NCBI GenBank assembly: GCA_964023275.1 | Contig: OZ029917.1 | Span: 22,616,488 to 22,680,487 of the forward strand | From: Norana najaformis | Lineage: Eukaryota; Annelida; Clitellata; Crassiclitellata; Hormogastridae | DNA: 64,000 nt | Reading direction: 5' to 3' | In this document: positions 35,338 to 48,138 of the stretch, piece by piece | Position numbering within the stretch: position 1 is the first letter of the stretch | Layout of the letters: every line of letters starts with the position of its first letter | Program-made: the position numbers and the translations under genes | Notes under the pieces: generated by a model | Databases searched by the model: none | Seen by the model: the letters and a program-made list of their open reading frames with translations, nothing else | Told to the model about the DNA's origin: nothing

Positions 35338-36000
35338 GTTTCCTAATAGAATTTCCAGAAAATGGATGGAAACTCGGTGGACTTAAGGCCCTTCTGAGAA
35401 AGACTGATAAAACCGGATCGTCAGGTCGTCAGGCAGGTAGCGGCAGACCACGAACTGCGAGAAGTAACGAAACCATCGAAAAGGTTCAAGATCTTGTTTT
35501 GAGTCAAGAGAACAAACAATAAACTCATCTTACACAGGAAGAAATTGCACGAGAACTGCGCATTTCTCAGAGTTCAATATATGAAAGATCTTGGAATAAA
35601 ATCTTTCAAAACGTGTAAAGCCATTGAACTCACGAAGGCCAAGAAGCAGGTAAGACGAGAGCTCGAGGCTTCTGTTAACATGCTATCCTGCGCATGTGGT
35701 CCATTTCAATTTGTTCACTGATGAAAAATTATTTTTTATTGTCGCTGAACCCTCGAATAGCCAAAATGATTGTATGCTGCTGTCGGAACTCGGAAGAAGA
35801 ACATCCTTAGAAATCGTTTGCTTCGCACCCGCTCGTCTCTCAATCATTCGGTAATGGTTTCGGTCGGTGTGTCTGCACTGGCAGAACATGGATACATTTC
35901 GTGGAACCTTGCGTTAAAATCAACGGTGAATACTACCCGAATGTCCTCCTAATAACGAAGAAGCTCTTACCAGGTACACGAGAAATGTCTGAGTATTTCA
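35338..36000 (+). pseudogene. Tc1/mariner (IS630)-family transposase, decayed
   Basis: Plus strand, shifting frames: NGWKLGGLKALLRKTDKTGS and GSGRPRTARSNETIE (N-terminal DNA-binding region), then LTQEEIARELRISQSSIY (second helix-turn-helix, about 35524-35585), HFNLFTDEKLFF (FTDEK at 35714-35728, carrying the DDE-domain Asp), VGTRKKNILRNRLLRTRS and LNHSVMVSVGVSALAEHG, then VKINGEYYPNVLL. This is the standard linear order of a mariner-like transposase. At least three frame disruptions and an early stop make it inactive. I did not find terminal inverted repeats. Confidence 0.88.
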
Positions 36001-36429
36001 CATGTCTGTCTGCATGCCTTTCCATGTAACAGCAGATTTATAAATTACTGTAAAATATATTTGCAGCTAAAAAATGTCAAGTGTTACAAACAGAAATGCC
36101 ACGTGTAAATAGCAGATATTAATCGCCAATACTTTTAAAATGTCACTGCTATGACAGACTTTGGTAAGTAGTAGGGACTAATGTTTTAAAATTCTTTGCA
36201 TTTTATGTTGATGTTTCTCCCGTGTCGTTCGTAACCTCATTAAAACCAGAGGCCAATTGTTTACTATTGTCATTCTAATTTCGTTAAAATGAAATATTAA
36301 GCACATTCTTTAAAGCCAGCTAGCTATTGAAGCCTGTTTTGCCAGACGGCGTTTTAAAAGCTAGTTTCAAGAGCTGTCTTTCAAATTCGCCATTTAATCT
36401 CGCATATCGTTGTAGGCTATGGGCATGCA
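36001..36429. other. Intergenic, nothing recognised
   Basis: AT-rich, no gene-like frame. Confidence 0.4.
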
Positions 36430-36523
36430 GACAGACAGGTAGATAGCCAGACATGCAGTCAGACAGACATACATGCACTCAGAAAGCCAGACATGCAAGA
36501 ACTGCAGTCAGACAGACAGACAA

Positions 36524-36554
<31 letters not shown>

Positions 36555-36571
36555 AACAGATAGACAGACAA

Positions 36572-36604
<33 letters not shown>

Positions 36605-36607
36605 TAA

Positions 36608-36687
<80 letters not shown>

Positions 36688-36690
36688 TTT
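36430..36690. repeat. (CAGA)n microsatellite with AAACAGA interruptions
   Basis: GACAGACAGACAAACAGACA units, semi-regular. Frames on both strands are Thr/Asp/Arg/Gln or Cys/Leu/Ser/Val repeats. Confidence 0.95.
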
Positions 36691-37145
36691 ATTGATTTTA
36701 TCACAGTTTATTGATTTTATCACTGGTCTATATATCACATGAGCAGAACCATAATTTTTTTGTATTGAACAATTGATTTGCATGTTTTAGTTGTGTTTCT
36801 GGCAAGAATATTTCACCAATGATGAATCACTAAGTGTCGTGGCAGAGTAAAAGAAATGGAAGAGAGGCAATGGCGGAGGAAGGGCCTGCAGCGCCAGAGA
36901 CCCTAACTCATTGTAGGGTGGCTGGGTGGAGAAGGAGAGGGGAAGGAAGGATTGACGTTCCTTGCGTGAGGTCTGATCCGAGGGAGGCTGAAGAGAACCC
37001 GTTATTTTAAACAGGATTTCAGTTGTTCAATTATTCCATGTATATGAATGTGTGTGCATATGTATATGCATATATGTATATGAATGTGCATGTGTATGTA
37101 TGTATATGTATATATGTATATGTATGTGTATATATGTATGTGTAT

Positions 37146-38478
37146 TGGATCTTGATAAGGAAGTTTGAATTTTACAGTGTACGGGGACTTCCATTTTATT
37201 GGTGTAAAAGTTACCTCCATGATAGACCACAGCGAGAGTTGCGTAATGGAAGTCTGTCTAATATCAGATCTATCCGTTATTGAGTACCGCAAGGTTCTTT
37301 TTTAAACCTCTTCTGTTTTTACTAGACATAAATGACCTTCAGAACTCATCTACTTCACTTTATTTTATACTATTTGCTGATGATACGCGTGTTTTCTTAT
37401 CTAATATATTGCTGGATGTTCTGATTGAGTTTGATAATAGTGAACTTGTATCAGTTGCTAACTGGTTTCGTGCAAACAGATTATCTTCGAATTTACACAA
37501 TACTAACTTCATATCATTTCGATCGCACAGGGAGGTAGATCATCCATAAATCTTTGCCAAATTTTTTTATCTACAACCAATTTACTTTACCAGTGAATTT
37601 GTGTAAATTTCTTGGAGTTTATAATGACTCTCACTTAATGTGGAAAGAGCATATATCTCATGTATCAGATAAAATTGCTAAATGCTGTGATACATTATCG
37701 CGTGTTTGCTACATTCAACATATAATTCATTGATTTATCCATTCTTGTCCTATGGGCCTCCAATTATTTATCTCGTCTAAAATGTCCATTAGTTTTTTCA
37801 AAGTCGTATTCTTAGAATTGTTGCCAAAACTTTGCAAGGAAAGGATACTGAAAATTGTTTTGTTAAGCTAAATATCTTAAGGTTAGCCTAATTAATAGAT
37901 TTCAAATTTCTATGTTTATATATCGACATCAGCATAAAATATTGCCATCGGTGTTTGTTGGGCACTTCAAGGCTACCGATCATCATTCATTCTTCACTAG
38001 AACTCAACGAAATTACTATACTACAGTTTCGCTCGCACTAACACTCGATCGCTTAATATTAAATGTACCGGTCCTTCAGTTTGGAATGAGTTACTAGTGC
38101 ACATTCGCATGTTGCCTAATTTGAAATTGTTTAAGAGGCAGGTACCACACTTTTTAAATACATCATTAGACTAAAACTAACAATGGACTGCGAATTGAAT
38201 TGTGTACAGTTGATTGGACTTGTTGTATATAATTATCACTTTCAGTTTCATTTTATGTACAGAGTGTACACTGTTTATTTCAGTTGTTCACGTCTAGAAA
38301 AGTAATCATTTATATTTTGACTGCCAACACACCTTAACCGTGTCAATGGGCCACCGTATTCAAGCGGGACTCGGGTCCTTTTAGGGTTTGCCTTTTGTAT
38401 CCCGGCAAAATGTACATTCTCTGTGAAACCTGATAAGTTGCACTGGGATCAGTAAAAGAGTTGATTGACTGATTCGTA
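37146..38478 (+). pseudogene. Non-LTR retrotransposon RT to 3' end
   Basis: Plus strand: FEFYSVRGLPFYWCKSYLHD, then VPQGSF, an LLDINDLQNS segment, LFADDTRVFLSN (FADD at 37373-37384), NWFRANRLSSNLHNTNFISF, FPSYGPPIIYL-like, QSRILRIVAKTLQGKD and INRFQISMF-like connection sequence to about 38150. The 3' UTR runs to an imperfect TTGATTGACTGATT tail near 38478. Multiple stops make it inactive. A short relative lies at 2225-2400, and 37025-37145 just upstream is a TATG-rich tract. Confidence 0.85.
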
Positions 38479-39660
38479 TGTGTATATGTACATATGTAGA
38501 TGAATGTGTATGTGCATGTATGTAATGTATATATAGATATGCATATGTGTGTGTATGCATATGCTGTGCATGTGTATATGCATGTGTATATGTATATGCA
38601 CATATGTATACGAATGCATGTGTTTGTGTATGTATGTATACGTATGTGGCATGGACTGCGTTTATGAGATATAGTATGGCGGCATTATATTTGCACTTTG
38701 ATGCCCTTGTGTGATTTTCCGATGTTGACGGACGCCCTCTGTTGACTCTGCAGAACATCTGCATCCATCGATGACGTTGATTGCTATGATATCAGATGCA
38801 TCAACGACCGCCATTTAATTATTATTATGCTGCTGCTGCTGCTGCTACTGCCCCCCACACGATCTTCGTCTTCGATTCTATAAAGTTTCGCTTTATTTAG
38901 GTCTATGTTTGTATGTATGTATGTAGGTATGTCGATACTATGCATGTATATATTATGTAGATGTGTATGTATGTATGTGTGTATGTATGTCGATATGTAT
39001 GTATGTATGTATTATGTAGATATGCGTGTATGTATGCATTATGTAGATACGTATGTATGTATTACGTAGATATGTATGTAGGTATGTATGTCGATATGTA
39101 TGCGTGTATGTATTATGTAGATATGTAGGTGTGTATGTAGCATGTATGTGTGTATGCATGTGTTGTATACGCAAGTATGTACGTATACTGTAATGAATAT
39201 ATGTATGCTATGCAAATGTGTATGTATGTATATGTATGTTTGTATATGTATGTATGTATATGTGTATGCATGTACGTAGAAATGTATGTATGTATGTATT
39301 GTGTAGATATGTATGCATATATGTATTATGTACGTATGTATTTTATATATGTATATATGTATTTTTATGCATGTATGTATGTGTGTATGCATGTTTTGTA
39401 TGTACGTATGTACGTATATTGTAATGTATGTATGCTATGTGTGTGCATGCATGTATATGTATATATGTATGTATGCATGCATGTATGTATGCATATATAT
39501 ATTTATGAATGTATGTATGTACGTATGCATTCTTATGTATGTATATATGTACGCCTGTATATATGTATGCATGTATTGTATGTACGTAAGTATGTGCGTT
39601 TGTATGTAATGTATGTATGTATGCTATGTATGTGTGTATGTATGTATATGTGTGTGATGC
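38479..39660. repeat. Long TATG/TGTA-rich tandem region
   Basis: About 1.2 kb dominated by TATGTATGTATA units, broken by ordinary sequence at 38645-38905. It keeps Tyr/Met/Cys/Val frames of up to 188 codons open on the plus strand and Ile/His/Thr frames on the minus strand, all artefacts. Confidence 0.9.
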
Positions 39661-39784
39661 AGTATAGATGTACGCATGCAGGGGTATACACCGTATTACA
39701 CCCGTTTACCCTATGAAGGGCACAACATGGGTTCACAAAGTTTGAGAAAACGTTGATGGGGAAGTAGGAAGGGGGCAACCGTAG

Positions 39785-40425
39785 TCTCGTACACACTTAG
39801 TCACGTGTCCATGTAGTGACGTTGTATTGTATAATCTGTATAGTCACTTTAACACATAGCTTTGAAGGCATGTATGCACGTAGTCTTGTAGTCACATGGT
39901 TAAGTATTCACACAGTCTCGTATTCAAGTGTCTCGCAACCACGTAGTCAAGCACATGCCTAGTCTCGTGGTGTCGTAGTCCCATAGTCTTGTAGTCGTCT
40001 TGTCTCGTAGTCAGTCTAGCTGTAATCAGTAGGCCTATTAGTCGCGTAGTCATGAGTGAACGCGTAGTCTTGTAGTCTCTATTGTCTCGTAGTCGCATAT
40101 TTGGAATTCGCACCCACTATGTCGCGCTTTCTCATTACTACAATATTACAGTCATGTATTCAAAAAAATCTCGTTTAAAGGTCTACGAGACTGCATGCAC
40201 ACAAGTTTATGTGAAGCGGATATATGACTAATAATCAATAGGTCTCATTTAGCTACTGTACACTGATGACATAGAAACACGAAATCTCGTAATCCCGAAA
40301 TCACGGGGGAAAAGAGAATCCGCCACTTTTGTGCATGAGACTTCTCGCAGTCTTGTAGTCATGGATTAAATACGTAGTTTTCAGTCAGGTAGTCCCTATA
40401 ATCTCGTAGTCACATAGTCTGTTAC
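39785..40425. repeat. Degenerate ~10-bp TAGTC minisatellite
   Basis: GTAGTC, CTCGTAGTC, CTTGTAGTC and CATAGTC occur dozens of times at roughly 10-15 bp spacing, densest at 39880-40100 and 40330-40425. Mostly decayed. Confidence 0.75.
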
Positions 40426-40445
40426 ATTTAGGCTACACCTAAATT

Positions 40446-40515
40446 GTAAACTTCTATAGCGCCGTTAGCATAGAGATCAAAGAATCAATCGATGGTGGCA
40501 CAATGGTTTGAACGG
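40446..40515 (-). repeat. Tail family B, copy 4
   Basis: AACTTCTATAGCGCCGTTAG followed by AATCAATCGATGGTGG. Confidence 0.65.
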
Positions 40516-40984
40516 GTGCCAGTCGAAATCCACCAGTCTACAGATACCTGAAGGCAGGATGTGAAGGATAAACAATCCGAAAGATGATAGCCCTGATCTG
40601 AACAACATCAGAGCAGCGTACAGTAACAAATGGTGAATTCCGGACGCCATGAACCAGCAGCCGAGAAAGCCCGCCGATCCAAGACTGGCCTGATTCGGAG
40701 TACAGCAAGAATTGAAGTCTCCCATAATTAACTGAATGGAACACTTATGAGTCAGAGTGCTGAGTGAAGAAGAACGATAGACTGATTTAACAAAATGCTA
40801 TACTTATGACGAAAAACGACACGTTATCGAAAGGTCAAATATCGCCTAAAGCATGCATCTTACCTCTGCAATCGGTCTCAGTAAGTGGACTTTGGTCCTG
40901 TTCGGTCTGATCTTTCTTTCTGTACTGCTAGCGTGACTTTCTGTCTTAATGGACTCAGCTTCTGGATATTGGCCTGATTGAGGT

Positions 40985-41105
40985 TTGGCTTTGGAGGACC
41001 ATCTGTTGATGCTTTGTGCATTAGACACCGGCGCGATAGAAGTCACTAATTAATAATTAATAATAAAAGTTATATAGCGCCTTTTAGGAACCTCGCAATG
41101 GAGCT
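40985..41105 (+). repeat. Tail family B copy next to tail family A core
   Basis: CCATCTGTTGATGC with GGCGCGATAGAAGTCACTAA (family B) ends in (TAATAAT). TATATAGCGCCTTTTAGGAA (family A core) follows immediately at about 41072, so two different 3' tails abut. Confidence 0.6.
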
Positions 41106-41529
41106 GTCTGTCAGTCTGTCTGAAAAGGGAACAATTAAAAACAACAATAATAAAACAACGGTTACTGACGCTGCTAGTGCGTTCCAGAACGTTGAACTAC
41201 ATAAGCTGTAGACCCTCAACTGAGATCTTCAAAGCTTTTCAGAGTCGTATCATGGTCCGAGCAATTACTGGCGCAATCAGGTCTTCGGAGCAGCGCTCAA
41301 GCATTCTTCAGGGTTCAGTGTCATCAGGTCCAACTGCCTCCACTGCATCGGCTAATAACCATTTATTTTGTTACCTCATCTACTTTACACTGATTACGCG
41401 TCTTTTGTCTGACATGAATAGGTTGCTGAAGACCCGTCAAAGTCTCCCAAAAGCTAAACAATTTTACCCGCTGCCCGACTCAACAAATCAATTCTAAGTC
41501 ACACCTCATGTGGATATTCTGTTAAACTG
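41106..41529. other. Intergenic, nothing recognised
   Basis: The plus-strand 106-codon frame 41177-41497 has no recognised motif. Confidence 0.35.
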
Positions 41530-41602
41530 ACCGGCGGACTCCCGGACAGACGGACAGACGGACAGACGGACAGACGGACAGACGGACAGACCGACCAGTG
41601 GA
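41530..41602. repeat. (GGACAGAC)n octanucleotide repeat
   Basis: About eight GGACAGAC units. Confidence 0.9.
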
Positions 41603-42403
41603 GAGACAGATAGACGGATTGGTGGACCGATAATTGTAGCATGCGTCTGTGTGCGTGCATGTATGCGTGCATGTATTTAAGTATGTATGACATAAATAAT
41701 TAAACATACCTTCATACCTACAATGTATGTATGCATTAAGGTATACATATGTATCTTTGTTTGCATATACTGTGTGCATGCATGAATGTATCTATCTATA
41801 TATCTGTATATATCAATGCATCTATACATCTTGACATTTGTGTGGCGCATTTTAAGAGCCTTTTCGTAGATGCGCTATATAACGGACTGATCAGTGGCCT
41901 CCTTGAGCGTTTTCTGTCCTTCGATCCATCGCGAGGACGGACGAACTTGAAAGAAAGACAGAAAAAAGAAACTTCGTCTGATTAATACCGAAGGAAGAAG
42001 ACGCACAAAGAAGAAATCGAAAAATTCATTTAGACATAAAAGTATGTATTACTATACATAGGTCTTCGTAATAACTCTTGGGCTTAAGACGTGTTCGACA
42101 ATTAGAAAAAAGGCTTCTTTTATTTTTGGCTTTTGATTCTTCAACGTGGAATTAGATTAAAAAGACGGCAGTCGCTTCATAATAGGATCTGCTAAGCTTT
42201 CATAGAAGAGCTGCTGAGATTCTGAAAGTCTTATGGCTGAACTTCTCACTCCACAGCCGACTACTACGCTACAGATAAATCTATTGTGTGGCTTTTACAT
42301 ACTTCTAGGCCTGCATGCTGGTAAAAATCCAGCAGCTTCACGCCAAGCTAGAATTGGGGGAACTCTAGACCCAAAGAAAGAATTCATTAACTGTGCTAAT
42401 CCA
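41603..42403. other. Intergenic, TGCATGTA-rich start
   Basis: TATG/TGCA-rich at 41640-41830, then nothing recognised. The CPU-visible frames are motif-free. Confidence 0.35.
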
Positions 42404-42690
42404 GTAAAGTATCACATATCCCATAAATGAGACGTAGGGGAGGAGATCATTTCCTTTTCTTTAAGCCCTTGAGCCGGCAAAGGACGAATACCAAGGTCCT
42501 GAACACGAGGCCGGTGCATCGCAGGACTTGTTTACTTCCCAGCTTATGCCGGTACCAAATTATGCTGCTTGGTGACAGAGACACTGTGTGACCAAAAACG
42601 ACTTGCTCAGGGTCGTCACACGGAGTCGAACCCGCAACCGCATGATCATTGACCAAACACGATACCGATGGACCACAGTGCCGCATACTA
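42404..42690 (-). mobile_element. tRNA-derived SINE, family 2 copy 2
   Basis: Same structure as 31855-32142, with B box GGTTCGACTCC and the shared block GCATCGCAGGACTTG (plus-strand reading), CCCAGCTTATGCC and CCAAATTATGCTGCTTGGTG. Clear but diverged similarity along the full length. Confidence 0.8.
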
Positions 42691-44143
42691 CTAACCCAGT
42701 GGGCCACCACAAATCGTCAAGAGAATCTTTGCCAAGCACGCTGTGATTCAATTAGACAAGAAAATTGAATTTTGTAACGATGTTGATTATTAATTTCTTC
42801 AAGTCTCTCGTTTAAATGCATCGTCAACCTATCCAATGTATGGTTTTATTATACAATATAAAAGCAAGTGTGCACGCAAAATTGTGTACACATCAAAGGA
42901 AGACGACTCAGGTAAAATACCTGGGCTTTATTTCTTTGCTCGCAATAAACTGTCACGTGGTTAGCATAATGCGCAATTTCTATGCTGCTCGTAATAATAG
43001 CTTATGTATGTATGTATGTATGTATGTATGTATGTATGTATAGGGCCTTTTAAGTAACTCATAAAGGCGCTGAATCTGCCATGGGTTATCGGAAGTAATA
43101 GGCCTACTAGGCGTTACCTATTTAAAACTTCATATTATCGTCTAGTGAGAATAATCTATTATGGATTTGATATTCTTTGGAAACTATAGGGACAAATGAC
43201 GTCTGAACTATACATCCCTAATTAGATATGCTGTGGAGCATCAGGCAGCTATTGCTTGCACAGGTCTTCGTCTATCATAGCAGTAGAAGAATATTTTATA
43301 GAAGCTGTGTTGGTTCCCCTTGTCCTTAAGCAAGAAGCAAAAAGCAGCTGCGTCCTCCTGCTATGGCTTACGATGAGGGGTCAAATTCGCACTGAGGTCA
43401 CGGACACGACATCGGATAGCGAAAAACAAGAAGAATAAAACTGGTACCATGTAGGACCAACGACATCTTATGTCACGCTCCTATAATCCTCCAGTCCTAC
43501 TCAGTTTCAAGATGGCCGCCACATTGACTGAGTGGCTTCGCCAAAACTACATGACATTCCCGGCTTATAGGACAGTAAAAAAGCAAACCTAATTGAGAAG
43601 GAGATATGGAAATGATGAGAGCGGGTTCAAGTCAGATATTAGATAAGAGTGGAGAATTATGGCTGTAAAAAAGAACTGCTACTGTGCCGTTCTGAGCCTC
43701 AATGGATTCATTAGTTGTTTTCATATCGGGCCAACAATCGCTATAACTCCAAGCGACGTGTCCCAAAGCGGTTAATCCCGGGTCGTGTCCAATTATGACT
43801 GAAGAGATAGGCAGCCAAATTACTGTCAATTCCACGGTATTTATTAGACTTGGACCGGTCGAAGGACTTCACCTTGAACCCAGAACGCTTACAGTTAGGC
43901 CCTATATCAATTTGAAGATATTTCTTGATGAGAAATCCAAGCGTAGCCAATAGTCTATTTGATTTGTCTGCGTATTTACATCAGAGCAACAAAGTCAAAA
44001 CATGTGACGGTAGACCACAGAAAAGTGACATAGTTATATTAAAACTATTTTAAATTGTAAATGCCCTACGGCTTATGCATGCGTATCTTCTCTTCTGGTT
44101 ACGTGACAGAGTGTTGACACGTTGCACCAAATAACTCAGAACT
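42691..44143. other. Intergenic; (TATG)n and a tail family A core
   Basis: (TATG)n lies at 43005-43040, leading into a family A-like core TATAGGGCCTTTTAAG to 43080. A ~50-bp sequence at 44090-44140 (TTCTGGTTACGTGACAG, GTGTTGACACG) recurs at 45550-45600. Confidence 0.5.
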
Positions 44144-44144
44144 G

Positions 44145-44179
<35 letters not shown>

Positions 44180-44198
44180 TATATATATATATATAGAT

Positions 44199-44297
<99 letters not shown>

Positions 44298-44306
44298 TAG
44301 ATAGAT

Positions 44307-44375
<69 letters not shown>
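44144..44375. repeat. (AT)n with periodic (GATA)n patches
   Basis: About 230 bp of TA dinucleotide with GATAGATAGATA blocks near 44200, 44295-44310 and 44355-44372. Confidence 0.95.
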
Positions 44376-46984
44376 TTGTTTTAGAGCCTTTTGTCTTGTA
44401 AGAAACATTTTTTTTTGAATGTCTGTATCCTGTTTGGACTTCAACTTAAGGATCCCTTCAACCTGTTCTAAGCCCAACATCCACGTCTACAGGAACTACT
44501 CTCTCAATTATGATACTCTCTCAAGTTTGATACATTTTAAGTTTCTAATTACCGACCGTACCTTAAATAGGCCTGAAGAGTCTAAGTGAGTGAGATGCGA
44601 ATGAAGCAGGGTGACAGACTGGTTTCTGATTAGACAACTTTTATGTTCTACCGAAATCACTTTTTACAGTTATTTCCCGTTTGCAGTTTGTAATATAAAT
44701 ATAATGTGTCTCCTGATTGCATCGAAGATGTTGACGTTCAGCCCTTTCTACGCAATAAATGTCTGACTTGAAAGTCGATTTCAAACCAGACTTAGAATAT
44801 CCTTGGCAAGCAGGACAAGCTCGTCATTAAGAAATCAATAAGAACTGACAGAAAAACCATTTCGACCCTAAGTCGACTGTTTAATAGAGTCATACAGAGG
44901 TCAGGATAATTCCTAAAGAGACATAAAAAAGTCATGTGACGCAGATAAAAACTCCGCATAAAGTGATTTATTAAATTTTTATGCTGTGATGTAATTTTTA
45001 TTTATGTCCAAAGCAACATGCTTTTGCGACGATCGTCTTGAATTTTGTGTGGGAACCAAAAGTGTTTATTGCACGATTCAGTCATACAGTAAACCATGTG
45101 TAAGGCGTAGTGGCCGCTTTCTTGTCTGTCAGATTTTGTTTCTGAACTCAGTATAAATTTATAGATTGATAAATATTACAAAAATTAAAAATATCGGCTC
45201 GTTATCTATTACAACAAAAAATGTTCAAACTGGTAGGCTACTAATAGTTCGGAGACTTTGAGGAAAAGAGTAGAACATTAGTAAACGTAAAAAACATTAG
45301 TGCAAGAACATTAAAAGAACAATGTTACTAAAGGTAAAAAATGCAGACATGGTAACAAATGGCGATAACTGCAGTAGTTGTAATTAGTCTAGTTTTTGTT
45401 CGTTTGTTGTCTTAAAGTTTTTTCCTGTGTTTCTTGCTAAAATAATTAGTGTGTAGTGTTCTTTTCTGTTAATATTGAGTGATTTTGTTCGGCCTACACT
45501 GTTAGCCACTCACTTTTTAGAAATTACCTACCTTCTCAGCTTGCACCTTCTTTTCTGGTTACGTGACAGGGTGTTGACACGCTGCTCTAAATAACTTCTG
45601 TTCGTTTAGAATCATCCTTCGCTTTTAAATGGTTAATATCCAGGTCTTCATTTTTGCAGCAGTCGCAAGTATAACGTGCCTGATGTCGTAAGAGTTTAAA
45701 GCTTTCATCAAGGCCTCCGCAAGTGGCTATTTGGCCAAAGGTCTAGTTAAGCTAATGACCTGCTTGGCTTTATGTACTGTGTGCAATATAAAGCCAACCA
45801 GTCAGCAATGTTTTCTATCTGGAGAGTACTTTAACTCGTTAGAATTAAAATAGCTTCAGTTTTTTCGCTACTGATATTTTTCTCATCTTTCGCTAATTCC
45901 TTCTATCGATGGCATTTTAAAAACTGTCTTGTCTAAAGAGTCTTCTCGATTCACTTATATCGAATTATCTCTCGATGTCTATTGAATTAGGCTATATGAC
46001 TTACACAGCCGTATTTTCACTTTAATAATCAGCCTTTAACACAACTTTTAAATAACAAATTGCTAATAATTCAATAGATCCATTCTTCACTTAGCAGCTA
46101 CTTTCTTTTGTCTGGTACCGACAACAGACTGATGTGATCAGGATGTACAGTAGAAGTGTCTTATTTTGTAAAACTTTCTTCAGTTAGAGCCATCTCATAA
46201 CGTGCATGAATATGATAACGGCGTCGGTATAAGATTGCAATTTACAGCCCGTTTCCCACAGCAGATCCGTGCCGATTCTCTTCCGCATTCGTCTACTCAC
46301 TTTCCAAATCCGTTTGCTCTCTTCAGCGTCGCTGTAGACGGCCGAGTGTCCGTCTGTAGATGGAGGAAGAGACGACCAGAAGACGCTGATGGCTTTCCTC
46401 CTCTCAACCGACGACCAACTGACGATACAGATCAGCGAAGGATATAGATCTACGGAAGCCGTATTTCGTCGTCATGGAACGCAATCGACCAGCGACTGAT
46501 TCTGCGCTCGTGTGTATGGACTATGCTACTACTACTACTATTGCTACCACTTCCACTACTGCTTGGGTAGGTATACGACGGCGGTGGCCAAATACGAAGG
46601 CAGTCGACTGCGCTGCGGCAGCCAGGCTTATATGTCACGTGGCAGCTGCAGAAGCAATCGCTTGCGCAATTGCAAAGCATCTCCGATTGCACAACGAATA
46701 TACATGGAGGATGTCAGACCTACTTGTGCGCAATATCTTATACGGTATATGTAAGAGTAGTCCTTATATATGACGAAAATTAAAAGCGATACAATGTTAA
46801 GTCTGACCCCTCAAAATGTTCCTTTGATAAAGAAACATTATGTGCAAATTTTGAACAAACAAATTAATATTTACATGTAGCTCAACGACGTCAGACTCTA
46901 GCCATATAGTATACATGATTGGAGTAAAAAATGCCATCAGTTTCATTAAGTCATGCTTGAAATGAAGCTGCAATGAAAACTACT
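44376..46984. other. Intergenic, no gene supported
   Basis: AT-rich to 46200. Between 46200 and 46760 are 80-99 codon frames in several phases, none with a motif. It contains the second copy of the TTCTGGTTACGTGACAG repeat (45550-45600). Confidence 0.35.
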
Positions 46985-47430
46985 GTTCAATAGTCTCAAG
47001 CCACTACAGAATAGTCTTTAAAATCAAACTATACACTTCATGGTTTTTAAGTAGCGTTGATTTTCTCCCATCGGGAAAGTTTTCCAGACTCTGTTCGATA
47101 ACGTGAAGCGCATACTGCAACTGTTCTTCACTCTTGAAGCGCCCTGTCTGTGCCGTGTCTTGGATCATGGCGACACCTCGCTATGCATGATCGTTGGTGA
47201 CTGGTAGTGTGCTGACGATTGCCTCTGCAGCCTTGAAGTCATCCCTACTGTTTCATGTATCAGGGTCTTCGCTCGGAATCCAACCGGCATGCCCAGCGTT
47301 ACAAAAACATTTCTGCTCCGCTTTGTCACGAAATCAACAAGAGTCTTCTGCTGTACCATCGCCAAGTTCACCTCTGCCCGTTTCATTGGGTCGTTAACTT
47401 CTTCTTTTCTCCCTAGTTGGTAACCCAATA
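46985..47430 (-). pseudogene. TE-like protein fragment with TND-A-RGV-IQD motif
   Basis: On the minus strand a frame reads NDPMKRAEVNLAMVQQKTLV and DFVTKRSRNVF, then shifts to DDFKAAEAIVSTLPVTNDHA, an in-frame TAG, RGVAMIQDTAQTGRFKSEEQ, LQYALHVIEQSLENFPDGRK and STLLKN, stopping near 47000. The string 'VTND.AERGV.LIQD ... EEQ.Q..L.VVE..R..FP' recurs in uncharacterised multicopy invertebrate proteins that I suspect are transposon-derived. One stop and one frameshift make this copy a pseudogene. The catalytic function is unknown to me. Confidence 0.5.
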
Positions 47431-48138
47431 TATAATATATCGTAACACATATATGCCGACTGGAATATGGAAACGAGCCGTAATATACCTAAAAAACAAC
47501 AAGACATCGTAAAAAATTTCTCATTCTGTTTAGATATGATATATGACTAGATACACAATTCTAGGCCTGCATCTATACTTACATATAAATATATACCTTA
47601 CACGCGTAGACTGTATTTGACAGAAGCACAACTTGTTTATCTAGAAGGTTAAAGGACGAAGGAAATATTTTCGTTCGTCTAAATGTGAAAGACGATCGAG
47701 AGAATGATCGATTAGATTTCAGTCTACGACAACGCTCCACTGTATAAGTTCTAGCTGGATTTTATTTGTTTATTTTTCTGGTTTGGTTTATTTGTCTGTG
47801 TTTTGTTTGTACATCGCGTTAAAGGACTTCCTGAGATGATGGTGACGCAATGCAGACCGTGTAGACTCCGTGAAGTCGTGAGAAATCGAATGATTTGCGG
47901 TCATTCATAGTTTCATGTAAATTAATGCTAATGCTTGCTTTCATTTATCATGTAATAATAATTCTAATAATAACAATTTAAAAAATATGACAGGGCATCG
48001 ATCTTAACTAGGCAAGTAGCTGCCGTTCCTACTCTCCAGAAATTTTCTAAATCCCGCGCGAGTTAGATAATCTCTACTGGGATCTCCAAGTGCCTTAGGG
48101 AAAATAATAACAGGCCTAATTATATTAATAATGATGAT
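47431..48138. other. Intergenic, nothing recognised
   Basis: AT-rich, no gene-like frame. Confidence 0.4.

Noticed and set aside
39150-39716. 188-codon plus-strand open frame rich in Tyr, Met, Cys and Val
   Set aside because: Produced entirely by TATG/TGTA repeats, which lack stops in several frames.
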